Source of the DNA: Tipula vernalis
Taxonomy: Eukaryota > Arthropoda > Insecta > Diptera > Tipulidae
Direction: 5' to 3'
NCBI GenBank assembly: GCA_958295665.1
Contig: OY282558.1
Coordinates: 334,215,106 to 334,279,105, forward strand
DNA: 64,000 bases
Part shown: positions 21,530 to 34,329 of the stretch, in pieces
How the letters are laid out: every line of letters begins with the position of its first letter
Position numbering within the stretch: the stretch's first letter is position 1
Notes under the pieces: generated by a model
Seen by the model: the letters and a program-made list of their open reading frames with translations, nothing else
What the model was told of the DNA's origin: nothing
Databases searched by the model: none
Made by a program: the position numbers and the translations under genes

Positions 21530-21835
21530 CGATTTTTTAATTTATATGATTTTAATATGTTCCGAAGATTGTAAGAGAATTCAATCCAGTTTCGAACTGA
21601 TGAGCTTATGATTATGAAAAAATGAATCTTCTCATCAGGCCGCGGCGACTGGACCGTTTATATCACCATTTACATTCTATATATACAGAATGTACTGTGT
21701 GTTATGTACTAGCGAATCATACTAATACAGATAAATTCTCTTACATTTTTTTCTTCTTCACGACATTCACATGGCTCTATTTCTGTGTAAGCTAATTTTA
21801 CTATTTCAATTCTTTTTTGAATGTTAATAATTAAA
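21530..21835 (+). repeat. BEL LTR fragment (solo), related to the LTR at 60.3-60.7 kb
   Basis: About 300 bp match, in inverted orientation, the region left of the BEL pol stop at 60,736. Shared blocks include GTTCCGAAGATTGTAAGAGA, CGAACTGATGAGCTTATGAT, CTTCTCATCAGGCCGCGGCG, a TATATATA-like box followed by AGAATGT, and CTTCTTCACGA. No BEL coding sequence adjoins it, so it is a solo or truncated LTR. The first ~190 bp of the LTR are not recognisable here. Confidence 0.7.
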
Positions 21836-22005
21836 AAAAAAAAAAAAATGGAGGTATGGCCCAACACACGACTTTCTTTTACCAACAGAGAATTTTGAGA
21901 ATTTTTTTTTTTATAACTTTTTATTTTATTTTTATTTGTTTTTAATTTTTGGAAACATTTTGTATTTTGTAGTTTTTTGTAAACCTTATACTTTTTAAGA
22001 TATTT

Positions 22006-22592
22006 GCAAAATAAATTTTCTGGAACAAGGGAGTGGCCACTTCCGGTTAGCCGATTTTAAGTAAAATTCACTGGGACCTCCCAATTTATCAAAAAATCTT
22101 AAATCTGAAGTTTCAGTTCGATTGGTTAAACCATCTGGGCTGTAGAGAAGACACAGACTGACAGACAGACACCATTTCGAAACTCAATTTTTGGGACTCA
22201 CGGGACCTCAAAACAGGTAAATCTCTAAAAATCTCAAGGTCCAAAATTTTCATGATTACTATACTTTATTTTACTGGAGTAAAAGAAAGTAAAATTTAAC
22301 TGTAAAATAAATTTTCTGGACCAAGGGAGTGGCCACTTCCGGTTAGCCGATTTCGAGTAAAATCCACTGGGACCACCCAATTTATCAAAAAAGCTTAAAT
22401 CTGAAGTTTCAGTTCGATTGGTTAAACCATATGGGCTGTAGAGAGGACACAGACTGACAGACAGACTGACTGTCTGACAGACTGACAGAATGACAGACAG
22501 ACACCATTTCGAAACCCACTTTTTCGAACTCAGGAGACCTCAAAAAAGATAAATCTCTAAAAATCTCAAGGTCCAAAATTTTCAGGATTATT
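22006..22592. repeat. Tandem pair of ~295-bp units
   Basis: Unit 1 (about 22,006-22,300) and unit 2 (about 22,302-22,592) are close copies. Both contain AAGGGAGTGGCCACTTCCGG, TCAGTTCGATTGGTTAAACC, a run of CAGACTGACAGACAGACxxx and CTCAAGGTCCAAAATTTTCA. Unit 2 has an expanded (ACTGACAG)n stretch. The 3' end of the CR1-like LINE lies immediately to the right, so the LINE probably inserted into this repeat. Confidence 0.8.
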
Positions 22593-22679
22593 CTGCTTTA
22601 TTAACAAATAAAATATACTAAACTAAATAACAGTAACAGCAATGAAACGTTAAACTAATACATCAAAATGAAATTCGAC

Positions 22680-24500
22680 ACTCTTGCTAATAAATAGCCA
22701 ATCTTTTACACAAGACAAAAACTTTTTAAAATTCTTTTCAGCTCTGATATTGAGAGGTAGTTGATTGAAAATCATTGGAGCTATGTGTGCAATTTCGGAA
22801 TAGTTTTCAAGGTGATATTATTTTTCCTCAATGCATAGGCATGAAATGGTACCCTAAGGTTGCCGCAAAAACCAAAATATATCTTTAAAACTTTAAAAAC
22901 GTATAGGTGTCTGAGCGGAAGAAGTGAATTCGATGAAAACAAAGGCTAAGATTCCGTGAACTTCCTTTTAAAAACATAACCTTGATTATATACTTTTGAG
23001 CTAGAATGACTGGTTTGCCACCCCATAAACAAATACCATAACGTAGTCTGGAATCAACTACTGATGGTGGACAGTGATCTCTTAATAGATACATTTTCCT
23101 AATAGTATATATAAGCTGGATAGTTATTGCTTCAACGTATTTGATACTAAGGACACTTCCAATAGGGAAACAATGCTGCGAGCAGTTATTAACCCCATAA
23201 GAGCGGTTGTCTTGAAAAATGATATCATTATTCAAAGTTAGGTTTTTTAATTTATCTTGATAAATAATGCCGATTAAACCATTGGCTAAGAATTCTCAGA
23301 TCATGATTTATATTTGACAGTGTAACAGTATAACTATCGGTATTATAAGCGAGCGCCATGTCATCACAAAAGCCACCATATTACTCTGAAATGATTGTGA
23401 AAAAATAGAGTTAGTACAAATAAGAAACAGGATTGGCCCGAGGACTGACCCTTGAGGGACACCTGCTGATAAAATTTCACGGCGACTTAGAACCCTTTCA
23501 ACCCGAACACGTTGTGAGCGATTAGCAAGATAAGATTCAAACCAAGATAACATGAACCCTCTAAAACCAGCAAGAATAAGTTTATTTAGAAGCAATTTAT
23601 GATTGACCATATCGAATGCTTTCGTAATATCCACAAATAAAGGGGCAACTGAGCGATTTTCATTAAGACCATCATGAAGAGAGTTAAAAATGTTAATAAA
23701 GCATATTCAGTACCCAACACAGAACGGAAACCAACTTGTGCGTCATTAAACAAATTTTTACTCTAAAAAAATCAATTATGCGAGATTTAATAACTTTTTC
23801 GAACACCTTAGAGATAACAGGCAATAAAGAGGTATGCCTGTAATTACTAACATACGACCGATTGCCTTTTTTATGTAAAGGAATAACAATAGGCGATTTA
23901 AGAGAGTCTGGAAATCGGCCACAAGTAATACTTTTATTAAAAAGAAAACATAAAATATGTACAATATTAAATTTCATATGATATGTAGTGTGCTACCAAA
24001 TTCATCGACAGAGCACTTGGTAGGAAGGGAATTGATAATACAAAATATTTCACACGAAGAAAAAGGGCGAAAAAAGAAACTAGAGTTCAATGGTCTTTCT
24101 TGAACTAACAAAACTACATTCCCAGATGATAAATGCGAGTTCGATTCACATCATTCGTGAAATAAGAGTTAAAACCATTAGCAATATCATATGATGTAGT
24201 TGATTTGACATTGGAATTATCTAAGATTTCATTAAAATATTTAGATTTAATTTTTGAATTTAATACTTCATTTACTAAGGCCCATTCTTGCTTAATATTA
24301 CCAGACTTCTGATAAAATTTCGTCAGGTAATGCTCAGCCTTAGTTTTTTTGATGTCACGTATCATATTCCTAAAATATTTTTTGTAATATGTCCCTAAGC
24401 TGGTATTCAACGGTTGGTTATAAATAGGACAATCTAGGAAGAAAAACTGAAAAAGCCTTATTTGGATTTTGAATAGAAACCGATGACTCAAACTGTAAAA
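22680..24500 (-). pseudogene. LINE ORF2: reverse transcriptase and C-terminus
   Basis: From right to left: YKKYFRNMIRDIKKTKAEHY (linker), FPDSLKSPIVIPLHKKG, SVLCWVLN-type frame-shifted fingers, VDITKAFDMVNHKLLLNKL (motif A Asp), SWFESYLANRSQRV, AGVPQGSVLGPILFLI, then the tail VVDSRLRYGICLWGG, and IIKVMFLKGSSR. The FADD box region (about 23,340-23,400) is degraded. At least five frame breaks are present. The enzyme is inactive. Confidence 0.8.
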
Positions 24501-25790
24501 TATTATTCAGTTTAAGTTTTAGAGTCACCAAAAATTCTTGTAGGACTGTTGATCACAGATTTGAGTCCGTCATGAATTTATATTCATCAATTAATCTAGA
24601 ATTAGATAAAATGTCAATATAAAAATCACCAAGAATTAATAAATTTTTAGATTTATTATTATTATTGTTGGGCCATGCGGGCGATCAGCCACCTCGCACT
24701 GCGACCTAAAAAATCGATTGTGCTGGACCCTGCTTAATTATCCGTCCAGTCAATATTCAGGTTCTTAATGAACCTGACAATACTGCCTCCCGGTACGTGG
24801 TACATAATATCTGGGCTTATTGCTCTCCCTCCTAGATGTTTACCACAGCATGTAGTTTCGCTAGAAATACGGTAGCATTGGAGCCCAAGGACCTCGATTT
24901 TACTCTTACGAGTTGCTGGGAATTGCAAATCGCCTGTAGGTCACCCAGCTTTACTACAAGAAAGCTAAATAAAACTGGAGGGTGCCTGGTATCCAGAGTC
25001 CGCATATTTTGAACTGATTAACATATCAGCCATTCATCCATTGGCATATGCTGTTCCACCTTAGATTAGGGTTTTTTGTCAAGGTTTTCTCCTTTAGCGC
25101 CGTACTTTAGCCTGTGCCAAACGGCCAAAAATGTGCCAAATGGCCTTAGTTACCAGTGGTTGCCACGAGGAAGCAGCACGTACACTTGCGAATTGTGAAC
25201 AGGTTACCCCTTACACAATTGTACCCATCACGCAGCTGCCTAATACATGACCAGAGCAGCTCATTTTTAGATTTAAGAACGTTAAGTATTGAATTGAGTT
25301 CATCAACAAACTGAAGTAATATATTAACACTAGATATATCAGAACTAAACCCATATAAAATAATCTCTTTAAATTGTATACAGTATAGTTGCATTTTAAT
25401 TGAAGTATAATAAAGAATATATTCTATGATAACCCAAATGTCAAGTCCTACTTTTGTTTCAAAGTAAAAGAATTATTAGTAAAAAGTAACTATTAAAGAA
25501 AAATAGTAAAACCAGTTAAAATTACTGGTACGGTATATCTAGTGTTAACCACATATTATTGAAAATTTAAAGCAACCAATGTTGCAATCAACTAGCAAGA
25601 TATCAGCACTTTTTAAAGAATAGTCAGTATTTATTACGGCATTAAATAATTAGGAACAAAAACTGCAACTCCGCCAGCACGATATTTATTATTGCAGTTC
25701 GCAAATTTGGCAAAGCCTGTAAAGATTGAAAATGACACAAGAGTGTGTCAAAATTCTACCGCGTACTACGGATGTTTTGATGCATCACCA
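24500..25790 (-). pseudogene. LINE ORF2: endonuclease, split by a nested element
   Basis: HQNIRSTR opens the APE-like endonuclease near 25,780, followed by RAGGVAVFVPNY (about 25,640-25,680) and ISSVNILLQFVDELNSILN. The frame is then interrupted at about 25,265. It resumes at about 24,654 with LLILGDFYIDILSNSRLIDE, containing the GD-F-x-I-D motif, and a trace of the next block. Stops are present in the first half. Confidence 0.7.
24656..25263 (-). mobile_element. Nested short retroelement with (TTA)n tail and 13-bp target duplication
   Basis: The 13-base sequence ATTTTTAGATTTA occurs on both sides (ending near 24,655 and starting near 25,263) of a ~610-bp block that interrupts the LINE endonuclease frame. 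The block ends, read on the minus strand, in TGGCCCAACAATAATAATAA, a tail typical of non-LTR retrotransposition. It could be a SINE or the 5'-truncated 3' end of a LINE. Two open frames in it (24,734-24,928 and 25,146-25,262) show no known domain. Confidence 0.8.
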
Positions 25791-25899
25791 GCAATTCAGA
25801 AGCAATAGCACTGTTACTTTTAGAATTAGAAAAAACGCAATTAGAAGTAAAACGAGAAGAACTCAGATCATCAAGAACCTTAAAACCCCGATTAGATTG

Positions 25900-26500
25900 A
25901 ATAGTAAAAACTACAAAAAAAAACCTTAAAGCTTCAAGGTCAGATAAGTTATTGATGATCTTGACTCTATCCCCTTCAACTTTTCTTAACTTGATTTTAC
26001 CATTGCGTGCAACCACAAATATTTATAATGCTAACACTTGGAATATTACTATTCATGTTTAAATACCCGGTTGATAAATTTTTTGTTTTACGCTTAGCTT
26101 GTAAAACACTGTTTCGGACGGAACTGTTAGTAAATTCAGCAATTACTTTACCAGATTTTTTAACATCACTCGATTTAAGTTGAAAAACAGACTTAATATC
26201 AGCTTCGTTGACATCTACATTTAAACCAGATGTAAATAACTGCAATGTTGTATTTAATATTTCACTGTTGTTACTTAGCACCGATAATTCAATAATATCC
26301 ACTGATTTATTTTTTCCACGTTGCAAAAGGTCATCGCATATCAAATATGCGGATGATATCATCAAATCTCGCGTTGAGTATACATTTAGCTTGTTACATA
26401 TGAACTTGAAAGAACCAGGAATAACATTAAAATCGCACTCGTCGGTAATTGACCATGTTTTTTTATCTTTGTTTAATAGGTCGATTTCACTGATAGACAT
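25900..26500 (-). pseudogene. LINE ORF1 (RRM-like nucleic-acid-binding protein)
   Basis: The frame starts at 26,500 (MSISEIDLLNKDKKTW) and contains VNEADIKSVFQLKSSDVKKS and VIAEFTNSSVRNSVLQAKRK, the beta-strand and helix pattern of the esterase/RRM-type ORF1 seen in CR1-like LINEs. A frame break near 26,000 leads to KVEGDRVKIINNLSDLE. No zinc knuckle is visible. The ORF1 protein would coat LINE RNA. The first 165 codons are open. Confidence 0.7.
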
Positions 26501-26560
26501 ATTGACACAAGATGCATGAACAAATAAACTGCACTGTACGCACTATCAAATTGGAATTCA

Positions 26561-27210
26561 ATTGAACGGTTACATGCACTTAATCAGAAATGATTATAAT
26601 AGAATTATGAAATTAATAATTTTTATTTATTTTTAAGTATTTCGACTGTCCTATTCAACAGACAAACACAATATCAACGTATCGCTTACCAGTCCAAATT
26701 TTTAAGTGTATGGATGTGAAACCATTTTTGGACTACTTTTCCAGCACTTTGCACCCCACGAGAGCTAGTTTATCCAACTTTTTAGCCAAAAACTAAAAAC
26801 TTTTTTTGTTAATGAGTGAATTGAAATCTTCTTAAGGTCTACTTTTGGTTTTCTTTTCAAAATATGAACACATATTTTTCATTTTAATCACATATTTTAC
26901 CAAATATTTTGCAATATTAGTTACATGTTTTAGGAACATATTTTTGATTTTTTAGAACCTAAAAATCCTAAGCCTAGTCATCACCGATCTATTCTAGATT
27001 TTTGAGTCGGGTTTGGTTTAAATAAAACAGCACGCCGTAGAATGAAAATGCAGCAAATTGTCTCTATTTCCGATTTTGCTGCGAATCTGAAGGCTCCTTT
27101 ACGTAAAAGAAAACAAATTTAGTGTAATTTTATTATTTAAATTAATTGATTGGTGATAAATTAACGCAAAATTTATTAAAAAAAAAAAAATTGTGTATTA
27201 GAATTAAATA
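26561..27210. other. Spacer between LINE and pogo element
   Basis: A+T-rich DNA with a poly-A run at about 27,179-27,190. I see no gene or repeat unit. Confidence 0.4.
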
Positions 27211-27389
27211 TAGTGAAATCTCTTTTATCCGGAATTCTATTAACCAGTATATCCAATATCCGGAATTCTTTTATCCGGAAAACTCCTAATTTAGTCTTTT
27301 TTCACCCACAATTACATTCAAATTTTTTATTTACGACACATTTTACACTAAATTCACAGTGGTATTATAAACGAGGTCATTTCAATAAT

Positions 27390-28100
27390 AGTTCAGCGTT
27401 TGGCTTCACATCTCAACAGATCAGGGAACGCAATTTGGCTCACATCGGATACGTACAACGGCTTACCATCTTCAAGCCATCGGCATGGTCGAACACTTCC
27501 ATCGCCAACTCAAAGCCGCGCTCATGCGCGAAGCAACACGATTCATTGAAGCTCGGAAATACCAATAATCTTACTTGGAATTCGAGCAACTGTGAAAGAA
27601 GATCTAATGTGCTCACCAGCGAAACTAGTTTACGGTCAAACCATTAAGCTACCCGGTGAGTTCTTCGTTGAAAATCCTCTTTCACCACCTATAACATCCA
27701 ACACTGTCATCGACCAACTGTGACAAACCATGCAGACGATGTTTTTGTCCCAAAATCAAACGACAACTGTGATTTTGTTTTCATTAGGACAGACAAGGTT
27801 CGCACAGGTTATCTCCTCCATATGAAGGCCCATTTAAAGTCATTCGACGCCTTCGGAAACAATTCGTCGTATCGGTTAACGGCTAAAACCATAACGTATC
27901 AATCGATCGACTTAAACCAGCATATGGAATCCTCCGTTCGGACGATCAAACATCGAGCCCACGAACATACCAAACCGTCCGTATTGCTGGAGAATCACTT
28001 GCGGAGGAGTCCTGTAGCGATTCACTCATTCATTCGCTCAATCATTCGTTTCAACGCTATAATTATTTATTTAAACTTTATATTCAAATTTAAATATAAT
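27390..28100 (+). pseudogene. Gypsy integrase C-terminal fragment nested in the pogo element
   Basis: One frame reads HISTDQGTQFGSHRIRTTAY, then LQAIGMVEHFHRQLKAALMR, the second catalytic Asp and the Glu region of a Gypsy integrase. Later frames read VYGQTIKLPGEF, then motifs of the C-terminal tail such as KTITYQSIDL in a shifted frame. About 15 residues between D and E are missing, and several frameshifts occur. It represents a different Gypsy family from the 12-17 kb copy. Confidence 0.7.
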
Positions 28101-28193
28101 TGTACGTTTGCAACATTAATCCAACCCTCTAGTGGGACCTACAAAATATAGTACAACTCACCGCATTTATATTTTAGGTTCGGATTCTCACTA

Positions 28194-28289
28194 CAGATTG
28201 AATTACAGTGTCTTTACTACATTTTTAGTACAACGTATCAACTGCTATACGTCACACTTCAGTACGCTAAAAATGTAACATTCAATCTG
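28194..28289. repeat. Imperfect ~96-bp hairpin
   Basis: CAGATTGAAT (28,194-28,203) pairs with 28,280-28,289, and ACATTTTTAGTAC (28,219-28,231) pairs with 28,262-28,276 apart from one bulge. The structure fits a very short fold-back element between the Gypsy fragment and the AC tract. It is non-coding. Confidence 0.6.
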
Positions 28290-28313
28290 ATTTCTAGTAG
28301 TCCTTTTTACAAA

Positions 28314-28535
<222 letters not shown>

Positions 28536-28889
28536 TTTACACTTTTCATAAAAATAGACACTTTTTGTTTTACTCTTGGTGCGGCATCATCAGCCATTAG
28601 AAAAAAAAATCGAAAACAAAATTGTTTCGGGTGTGTATTTTGGTTATACCAAAAAAATAGTTTACAAAAGTGTTAACAACAACTATAACAAATAAATCTA
28701 TCTTCTCTTACTAGTGGTGAATTATATTTATAAATTCAGTGTAAAACCATACATTTTTCATATAAGATTATAAATTAAAATTGTAGTGTTGTGTTTTTTA
28801 TTTATAAATTGGTGCTTATAATTACAAAGTTCACAATTTACAACACATCGGAACACTAAAAACTGAACAAATTGGTATTTTCTTCAAAT

Positions 28890-29530
28890 GCCTTCCGCCG
28901 AAAACCTTGGTAACATCCGATGAGGTGGAAACATCATAAATAAAGTAGCAAAGGAGAGGCTAACAATTCTAGTTTGGTCAAATGATACCGGTACCCATAA
29001 ATGCAAACTGTTGGCATTGTGTATACAAAGCACACAAAAGACCCAAGATATGATCATCGATTTGTTTGAAAATCACCTCGTACCAGAAGCACGTGGCCAT
29101 TGTGAAATGGTTGGTTTTCCGAGAAATTCTTAAATAATTTTTCTACTCGACAATTGCCCGGCCCATTTTGATGAAAATACTGTAAAAAAAGACAATGTAC
29201 AAGAAATGTATCAACCGCCAAATTGTACTTCATTAATTATTCGGAGATTAAAATGTCATTATAGTAAAGAAATGATACGCAAAATTACTAGTATGGATAC
29301 TAGCGAAATCATTCTTTTCCTAATTTGGTGTGTTTTTCGAGCTTGGAATGCAATGACGCCGACAGTAGTGCAAAAAGCTGGAACAATATATGTCCTAATC
29401 TGGAATAACCCAGAGAAGCAGACGGTGCAGCCAATTCCGAATCATTGGAAGCCGAACAGTCAATTGACGACTTAATTAGTGTTGCTTGCAACAATGATAC
29501 GTTCACTCGTCAAGATGTTATCAATTGGCT
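28890..29530 (+). pseudogene. Pogo/Tigger (DDE_1) transposase remnant
   Basis: Pieces include LTILVWSNDTGTHKCKLLAL, then FLLDNCPAHFDENTVKK (second catalytic Asp, LLDNCPAH) and YQPPNCTSLIIRRLK, the PPNxTSLI motif of pogo transposases with the usual Q-P replaced. The C-terminal frame continues to about 29,475. The N-terminal CENPB-type DNA-binding domain is absent and several stops occur. It is inactive. Confidence 0.75.
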
Positions 29531-29916
29531 TAATTGTGGTGAACCAGTTCATGCAAATGTCACTGACCAAATAGTGATAGTGACTCTTCAGTGATTCAAA
29601 TACCCACATAAAGAAAAGTGAGAAATTAACTATGAGTGAAGCGATTGAGTGCTCCAGTAAAACAATAGGTTACTTAGAAATCAAACAATTTATCAACCAC
29701 CACCCTGGATCAATACTTTAAAACTTAACCATTGTCTTAAAAACTGATCAAGAGTTTATGAATGTAAAAATAACTAAAGAAAATAGTATATAACACTGAA
29801 GTACTAAAAATTTACCATTTTATTATGGAATTCTAAAAAAAAATCCATTATCCGGAAAAATTGTTTATCCGGAATTGCTCCGGTCCAACTCGTTCCGGAT
29901 AAAAGAGATTCTACTT

Positions 29917-32208
29917 TATATATCAAACAAATGTGAAAAAATATAGAGCAGCATACAGCACATGTGTTTTGGATGAAGATCAGCTATCTATTCAGACAGA
30001 TTAAGTGAAATCACGACCCGTGACTATCATTGCCGCTTCGTGAGACGGCTTGAGTTGAGAACAAAATTCTAACAGATTGATAAACCGAGAATTTTGTGTT
30101 CGATTTTGTGATGACGATTCTCGATTTTTCATTCGTTTTTTTATGACAACTATTATGATTGTAAATATAATTTCAATATGATTCCATGGACCACACATCA
30201 AAAACTATTTGAATATAAACACTTAAATTTGATTAACTGTACAATAAAATTTAAATGAGCGGTCTATTTCAAATATTTGTTTTTTTTTTATAAAATTCAC
30301 GTGCGCCAACAATAGGTTAAACGTAGCAGGTAAATATCACGTCACCTCCCTTCATATTTGATTACAAGCATATTTTTCCCCCCTGAAAACCATCTCTTTA
30401 AATAATTTGACTTACGTAAATCTTAAAAATATTTATTTAGTTGTAAATATGTATTTAAACGCAAAGTATTTGGCACGTGTTCTTGTCTAAATGCTGCTTT
30501 TGTTATCACAATCTTTTCATGGTGGCAAAATTTAAGATTTATTCTACTTCCTCATATAACATAACAAAAATTTTGTTTTTTCCAAATTTGGCATACTTTC
30601 GTTTCAATTTAGAATTCGATGATAGTTTTGTGGTCAAAAGCCATAATTAACCTAAAATATTTATCTAATAAACTACTGATACTGAGGCCTTTTTAATTAA
30701 CTAAATGTCAAAATCCATTAAATACACAAACATATCAAAGTGCAAATTACTTTTTATGCACTTGCCGTAATAATAATACAATTTACGCACGTTATCAATA
30801 TAATGTCGTACAAACTATTTCTACTTATTATTTTTTTAATTAAAGTTTATGATTTATAAACACATTTTATAAAAAATAATAATAATAACAGACTTTATAG
30901 TTTCTATGACATTGATATACATTACTTCTCGCGGTAGTACTCGTACGTAGATAGTAACATAAAAAAAAAAAATTATGTGAAATAATTCAAAAAGAAAATA
31001 TTTCCTTATCACTTTTCAAGGTAACAATAATAAATAAAATAACTTCACACATGAAAAAAAACAAAAAAATAAAAAAAAATTAAATGTGTTTTTTTAGTGA
31101 TAAGAAAATAAAAATAAAACTTTTTTTTTTTTGTTTTTGTTTTCTAACTAAAATTTAGAACTTTTTAAAATTCATGATTCATAAATTTAATTATGTGTGT
31201 TTGTTTGTATGTACCTACATACATATTTATGTAGAGTAGAGTTCTTGGCAGATGAAGTTTTTCCGCCGCCTAAGTTTCAAGTTGTGCATAAATGTGTACA
31301 CTGTAGGTCAATTTCTTAAACATAATCAACTCGTTATTTTTAAACAGCTGTTAATCACTTTAATATAAAATGTATGTGCGCGTCCGTATAGAAATTTATA
31401 TGCGGAAGATTTAGCTAAAATTTATATAAAGTTCAAAAAACTGTGTTCTATATTTATGTTGTAATAAAAGTATGTCTGTCTTCAATTTAATAATTTACAA
31501 TTATTATTTTAAACGTATGTTTTTGATTTGTACATACATATGTATGTATGTGCCGTAGAAACGTACCTCCTACGCCTAATTTCTTTCTATACGTTTTTCG
31601 CGACTTGATAAATTATTTTTTACTGATTTTATCCGGCAGGAATCTTTTTTTTTTTTTTTTTGTATTTTTTTACTATATCATTCGTTATTATAATATGTCT
31701 ATTTGGCAGATTTTATTATTTATGATTATGTGTGATAAGTGTATATAACGACTAGCTGGTTAGAAGTAATCGTATAACAAAAAATCTCAGAAGAATATCA
31801 TTCAGATAATGACTTAATTTCAAGTTTGATTGATTGAATTTTTTTATAATTAGAGTAAAAATTGAGATAAATACTATAAGATTATATTTGGCTATATTTA
31901 GCTGCTGCTGGTAACTTTATAAAATTATTATCAATCGCCATAGGTTAAATTTAATTTTAAAGTTTTATCAACGAGTATAAGATATAAAGAAAGATAATTT
32001 GTATGAGCGATAAATGTATGAGAAATTCAAATCCATATTTTATACAAATAGTTATTGCATTATAAAGAGATGAATATATAAAATATAACTGTCCCTATCT
32101 ATCCTTTCAATTTCATATCATATTTTAATTGTTGTGTAAACACTACAAAAATCGATTCGAAATTTTTTAAATGTCAAATGTCAAGGCAATCTACATTCCT
32201 CAGTCCGT
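29917..32208. other. A+T-rich spacer, nothing recognised
   Basis: About 2.3 kb with long A and T runs (for example 31,121-31,132 and 31,648-31,661) and a few (ATAC/GTAT)n patches near 31,205-31,230 and 31,530-31,550. No coding signature, tandem array or transposon end was found. Confidence 0.45.
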
Positions 32209-32210
32209 TA

Positions 32211-33739
32211 CAGTTGATTAAATCCAATGAAAACAATGTAGGAAATACCATTGTATGATTTAATTTTAACCCCCGTGTTATTTGGGTTTTTACTAAAATT
32301 TAAAGAACATTATCACTAAAATAAAAGGCTGAACATTTTTTTTTGAGTTTTGTTGGGAAGTACCAAGCAAATGCATTTTTTAATTGTTAAATGTGAATAA
32401 ATCCACGCCAGAATTTGAATAAATACACGAAATATTTTTATGAAATTATAATTTTTTTTTAATATTTAAGTTTATTTATTTATAATAATATAGTTTTTTA
32501 TTTATTTTAATAATGAGTGCTGCCTCCATTCTTTGAAATAAGCTCAAATATTCTATTGGGCTTTGAATCGTATAGCAACTTCAAATAATTCAAAGAAATG
32601 TCGGTCCAAGCAGCTTTGATGGCTTCAATGAGCGACTCCTTATCATTATACTGCTTATCTCCTTCATAAACCTTGCGAGAAAGCCATCCCCAAACGTTTT
32701 CCATAATATTTAAATCAGGAGAGTACGGGGGCCATTTAAGTAAATCGACGTTTTTCTTGGAGATCCAACCTTTTACAATCCTTGCCGTATGTATAGGAGC
32801 GTTATCTTGCTGATAAGTCCATTTCAGGGGTCCGAACAGCTGTTGGAACTATGGAAATGCTGAATCCAAAATAGACAGATACGACTAAGCTGTCATTTTT
32901 TGATTTTGAAAAGCTAACTCAATCCCACCGTAGTATGAAATACCTCCCCAGACCATAACCCCTCCTTCCCGGCTATGATGTCGATTGAGAACTAGCTCTT
33001 CTTTGCGTAGGTCATGGAAATAATAGTTATAACCATCGGGCCGGTCTAAATTGTATTTTTTCTCATCCGAAAACACGAGTTTATACCACTGGTTATTCCA
33101 TATCATATGCTCTTTCCCAAATTGAAGCCAATTGTTTTTTCGAGCTTCGTTTAATGGTGGTTTGTTCTTAATTTTCATCTGTTTAAGATGTTTAGCTTTC
33201 TGTACGGCGCGATGAATGGTTTGTACACAGACATTAACACCGGCTTTCTCCTTGATTCTGCGAGAAGATAGAGCAGAGTTGGAGGTAATACGAATTATTT
33301 TACGCTTATCTAGTAGATCTACCGGTCTAATAGAACAGCCTTTCACTTTTTTTCCATAGTTTTCAGGATTTCTTAAATAATTTAGCACAACAGTGTGACA
33401 TTCGGCCGAATGTCTTTGATCGTGGTAAGCATCAATTTTTCCCTTTTCAACATCGTTTAGGCTTTTGTTTTTTTCCCATTTTTTAAAAAAACAATTTACA
33501 ACACTAATTCAATTTTTATTTAATATTTTTTATTTTAATAAAACTAAACAAAATAAAGCCGTGTTTAAATGAAAAACAAAAAAAGGAATATTTCCAAAGC
33601 CAACTAGAAAACAAATTTTTAGTCATTTGATTAGTGATGAAATCATCACCTTTCAGTATAGAAAAAACAATAGCGATAGAATCCAAAAGATATGAATTCG
33701 GGAATTCCCATTTTTTTATTTAGTGGATTTAATCAGCTG
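32211..33739 (-). mobile_element. Tc3-like DNA transposon with TA target duplications
   Basis: The left end CAGTTGATTAAATCCA (32,211) and the inverted right end CAGCTGATTAAATCCA (from 33,739) are flanked by TA at 32,209-32,210 and 33,740-33,741. Total length is 1,529 bp, normal for Tc1/Tc3 elements. A transposase remnant fills the interior on the minus strand. Terminal repeats are short (about 20 bp recognisable). Confidence 0.9.
32507..33480 (-). pseudogene. Tc3-like transposase (DDE), frame-broken
   Basis: The HTH region (LDKRKIIRITSNSALSSRRI, VQTIHRAVQKAK) leads to KLVFSDEKKYNLDRPDGYNY (first Asp) and GGVMVWGGISYYGG. A break at about 32,885 follows, then in another frame DNAPIHTA (second Asp), and LKWPPYSPDLNIMENVWGWL with the catalytic Glu in NIMENVW. 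The C-terminus ends at 32,507 at the normal place. Both halves are long open frames (167 and 65 codons), so decay is modest. Confidence 0.85.
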
Positions 33740-33769
33740 TAATGGGCTGTATTTGCTACTGTATTTCAG

Positions 33770-34012
33770 CGATCTTCTCAGTAGGCGCATTCAATGATCC
33801 AAAATTCGTTGTTTTGTTAAAGTTTTTCTGGCATAGAAAGATTTCGGATGGTGATGTTACTACATCGTTTTCTTTTAACAGTTTTGTTCTGCATGTACTG
33901 CATTTAATTTTTTATCTATTATATTTTATTTTGCCTATTTCACAATTTATGATCGAAGAATCGTCCTCATCCACTATTTCAAAGTGCGGTTCTAGAGACA
34001 TTAGACTACTTT
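33770..34012 (+). repeat. Inverted-repeat family copy A
   Basis: This ~240-bp segment matches, in inverted orientation, 36,365-36,610. The shared frame reads VGAFNDPKFVVLLKFFWHRK here and VDAFNDPKFVVLLKFFWHRN there, followed by ISDGDVTTSFS. The similarity is also high at DNA level, so coding constraint is not proved. No known domain was recognised. It begins just right of the Tc3-like element. Confidence 0.6.
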
Positions 34013-34329
34013 GATAATCTTCTTGTAGTTGCTCCAGTCCAATTCTGACATGGTATTATCTGGTGTACAGTTGGAATATTTGACACATAATTTTGATTAA
34101 GTGTACCTCAATTTCGTGACTGATAGGCATATTATTAATACTACTCTTACCTCGCAGCTTAGAAAAGATGTTTGCTAGTCCATCCTGGTTGGTTTTACGA
34201 GTTAGTATATTTTCGATTTCATATTCTGTGGTTAAATATTCTGCATAATTTGGAAACCTTTCATTAAAAAACTTGGTTTTCCTGACATGTTCTGGTTTTC
34301 AAATTTCTGCGGGCGTCCGGGAAAATGTC

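Larger units (their letters stand above)
22597..26560 (-). mobile_element. CR1-like LINE with ORF1 and ORF2
   Basis: Minus-strand ORF1 (26,500 to about 25,900), endonuclease, reverse transcriptase and C-terminal tail lie in order. This gives a nearly full-length ~3.9-kb LINE that includes a ~610-bp nested insertion. The 3' end at about 22,600 is A+T-rich without a long poly-A. Frameshifts and stops occur throughout. Clade placement (CR1 or Jockey superclade) rests on ORF1 plus the APE endonuclease and RT wording. Confidence 0.8.
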
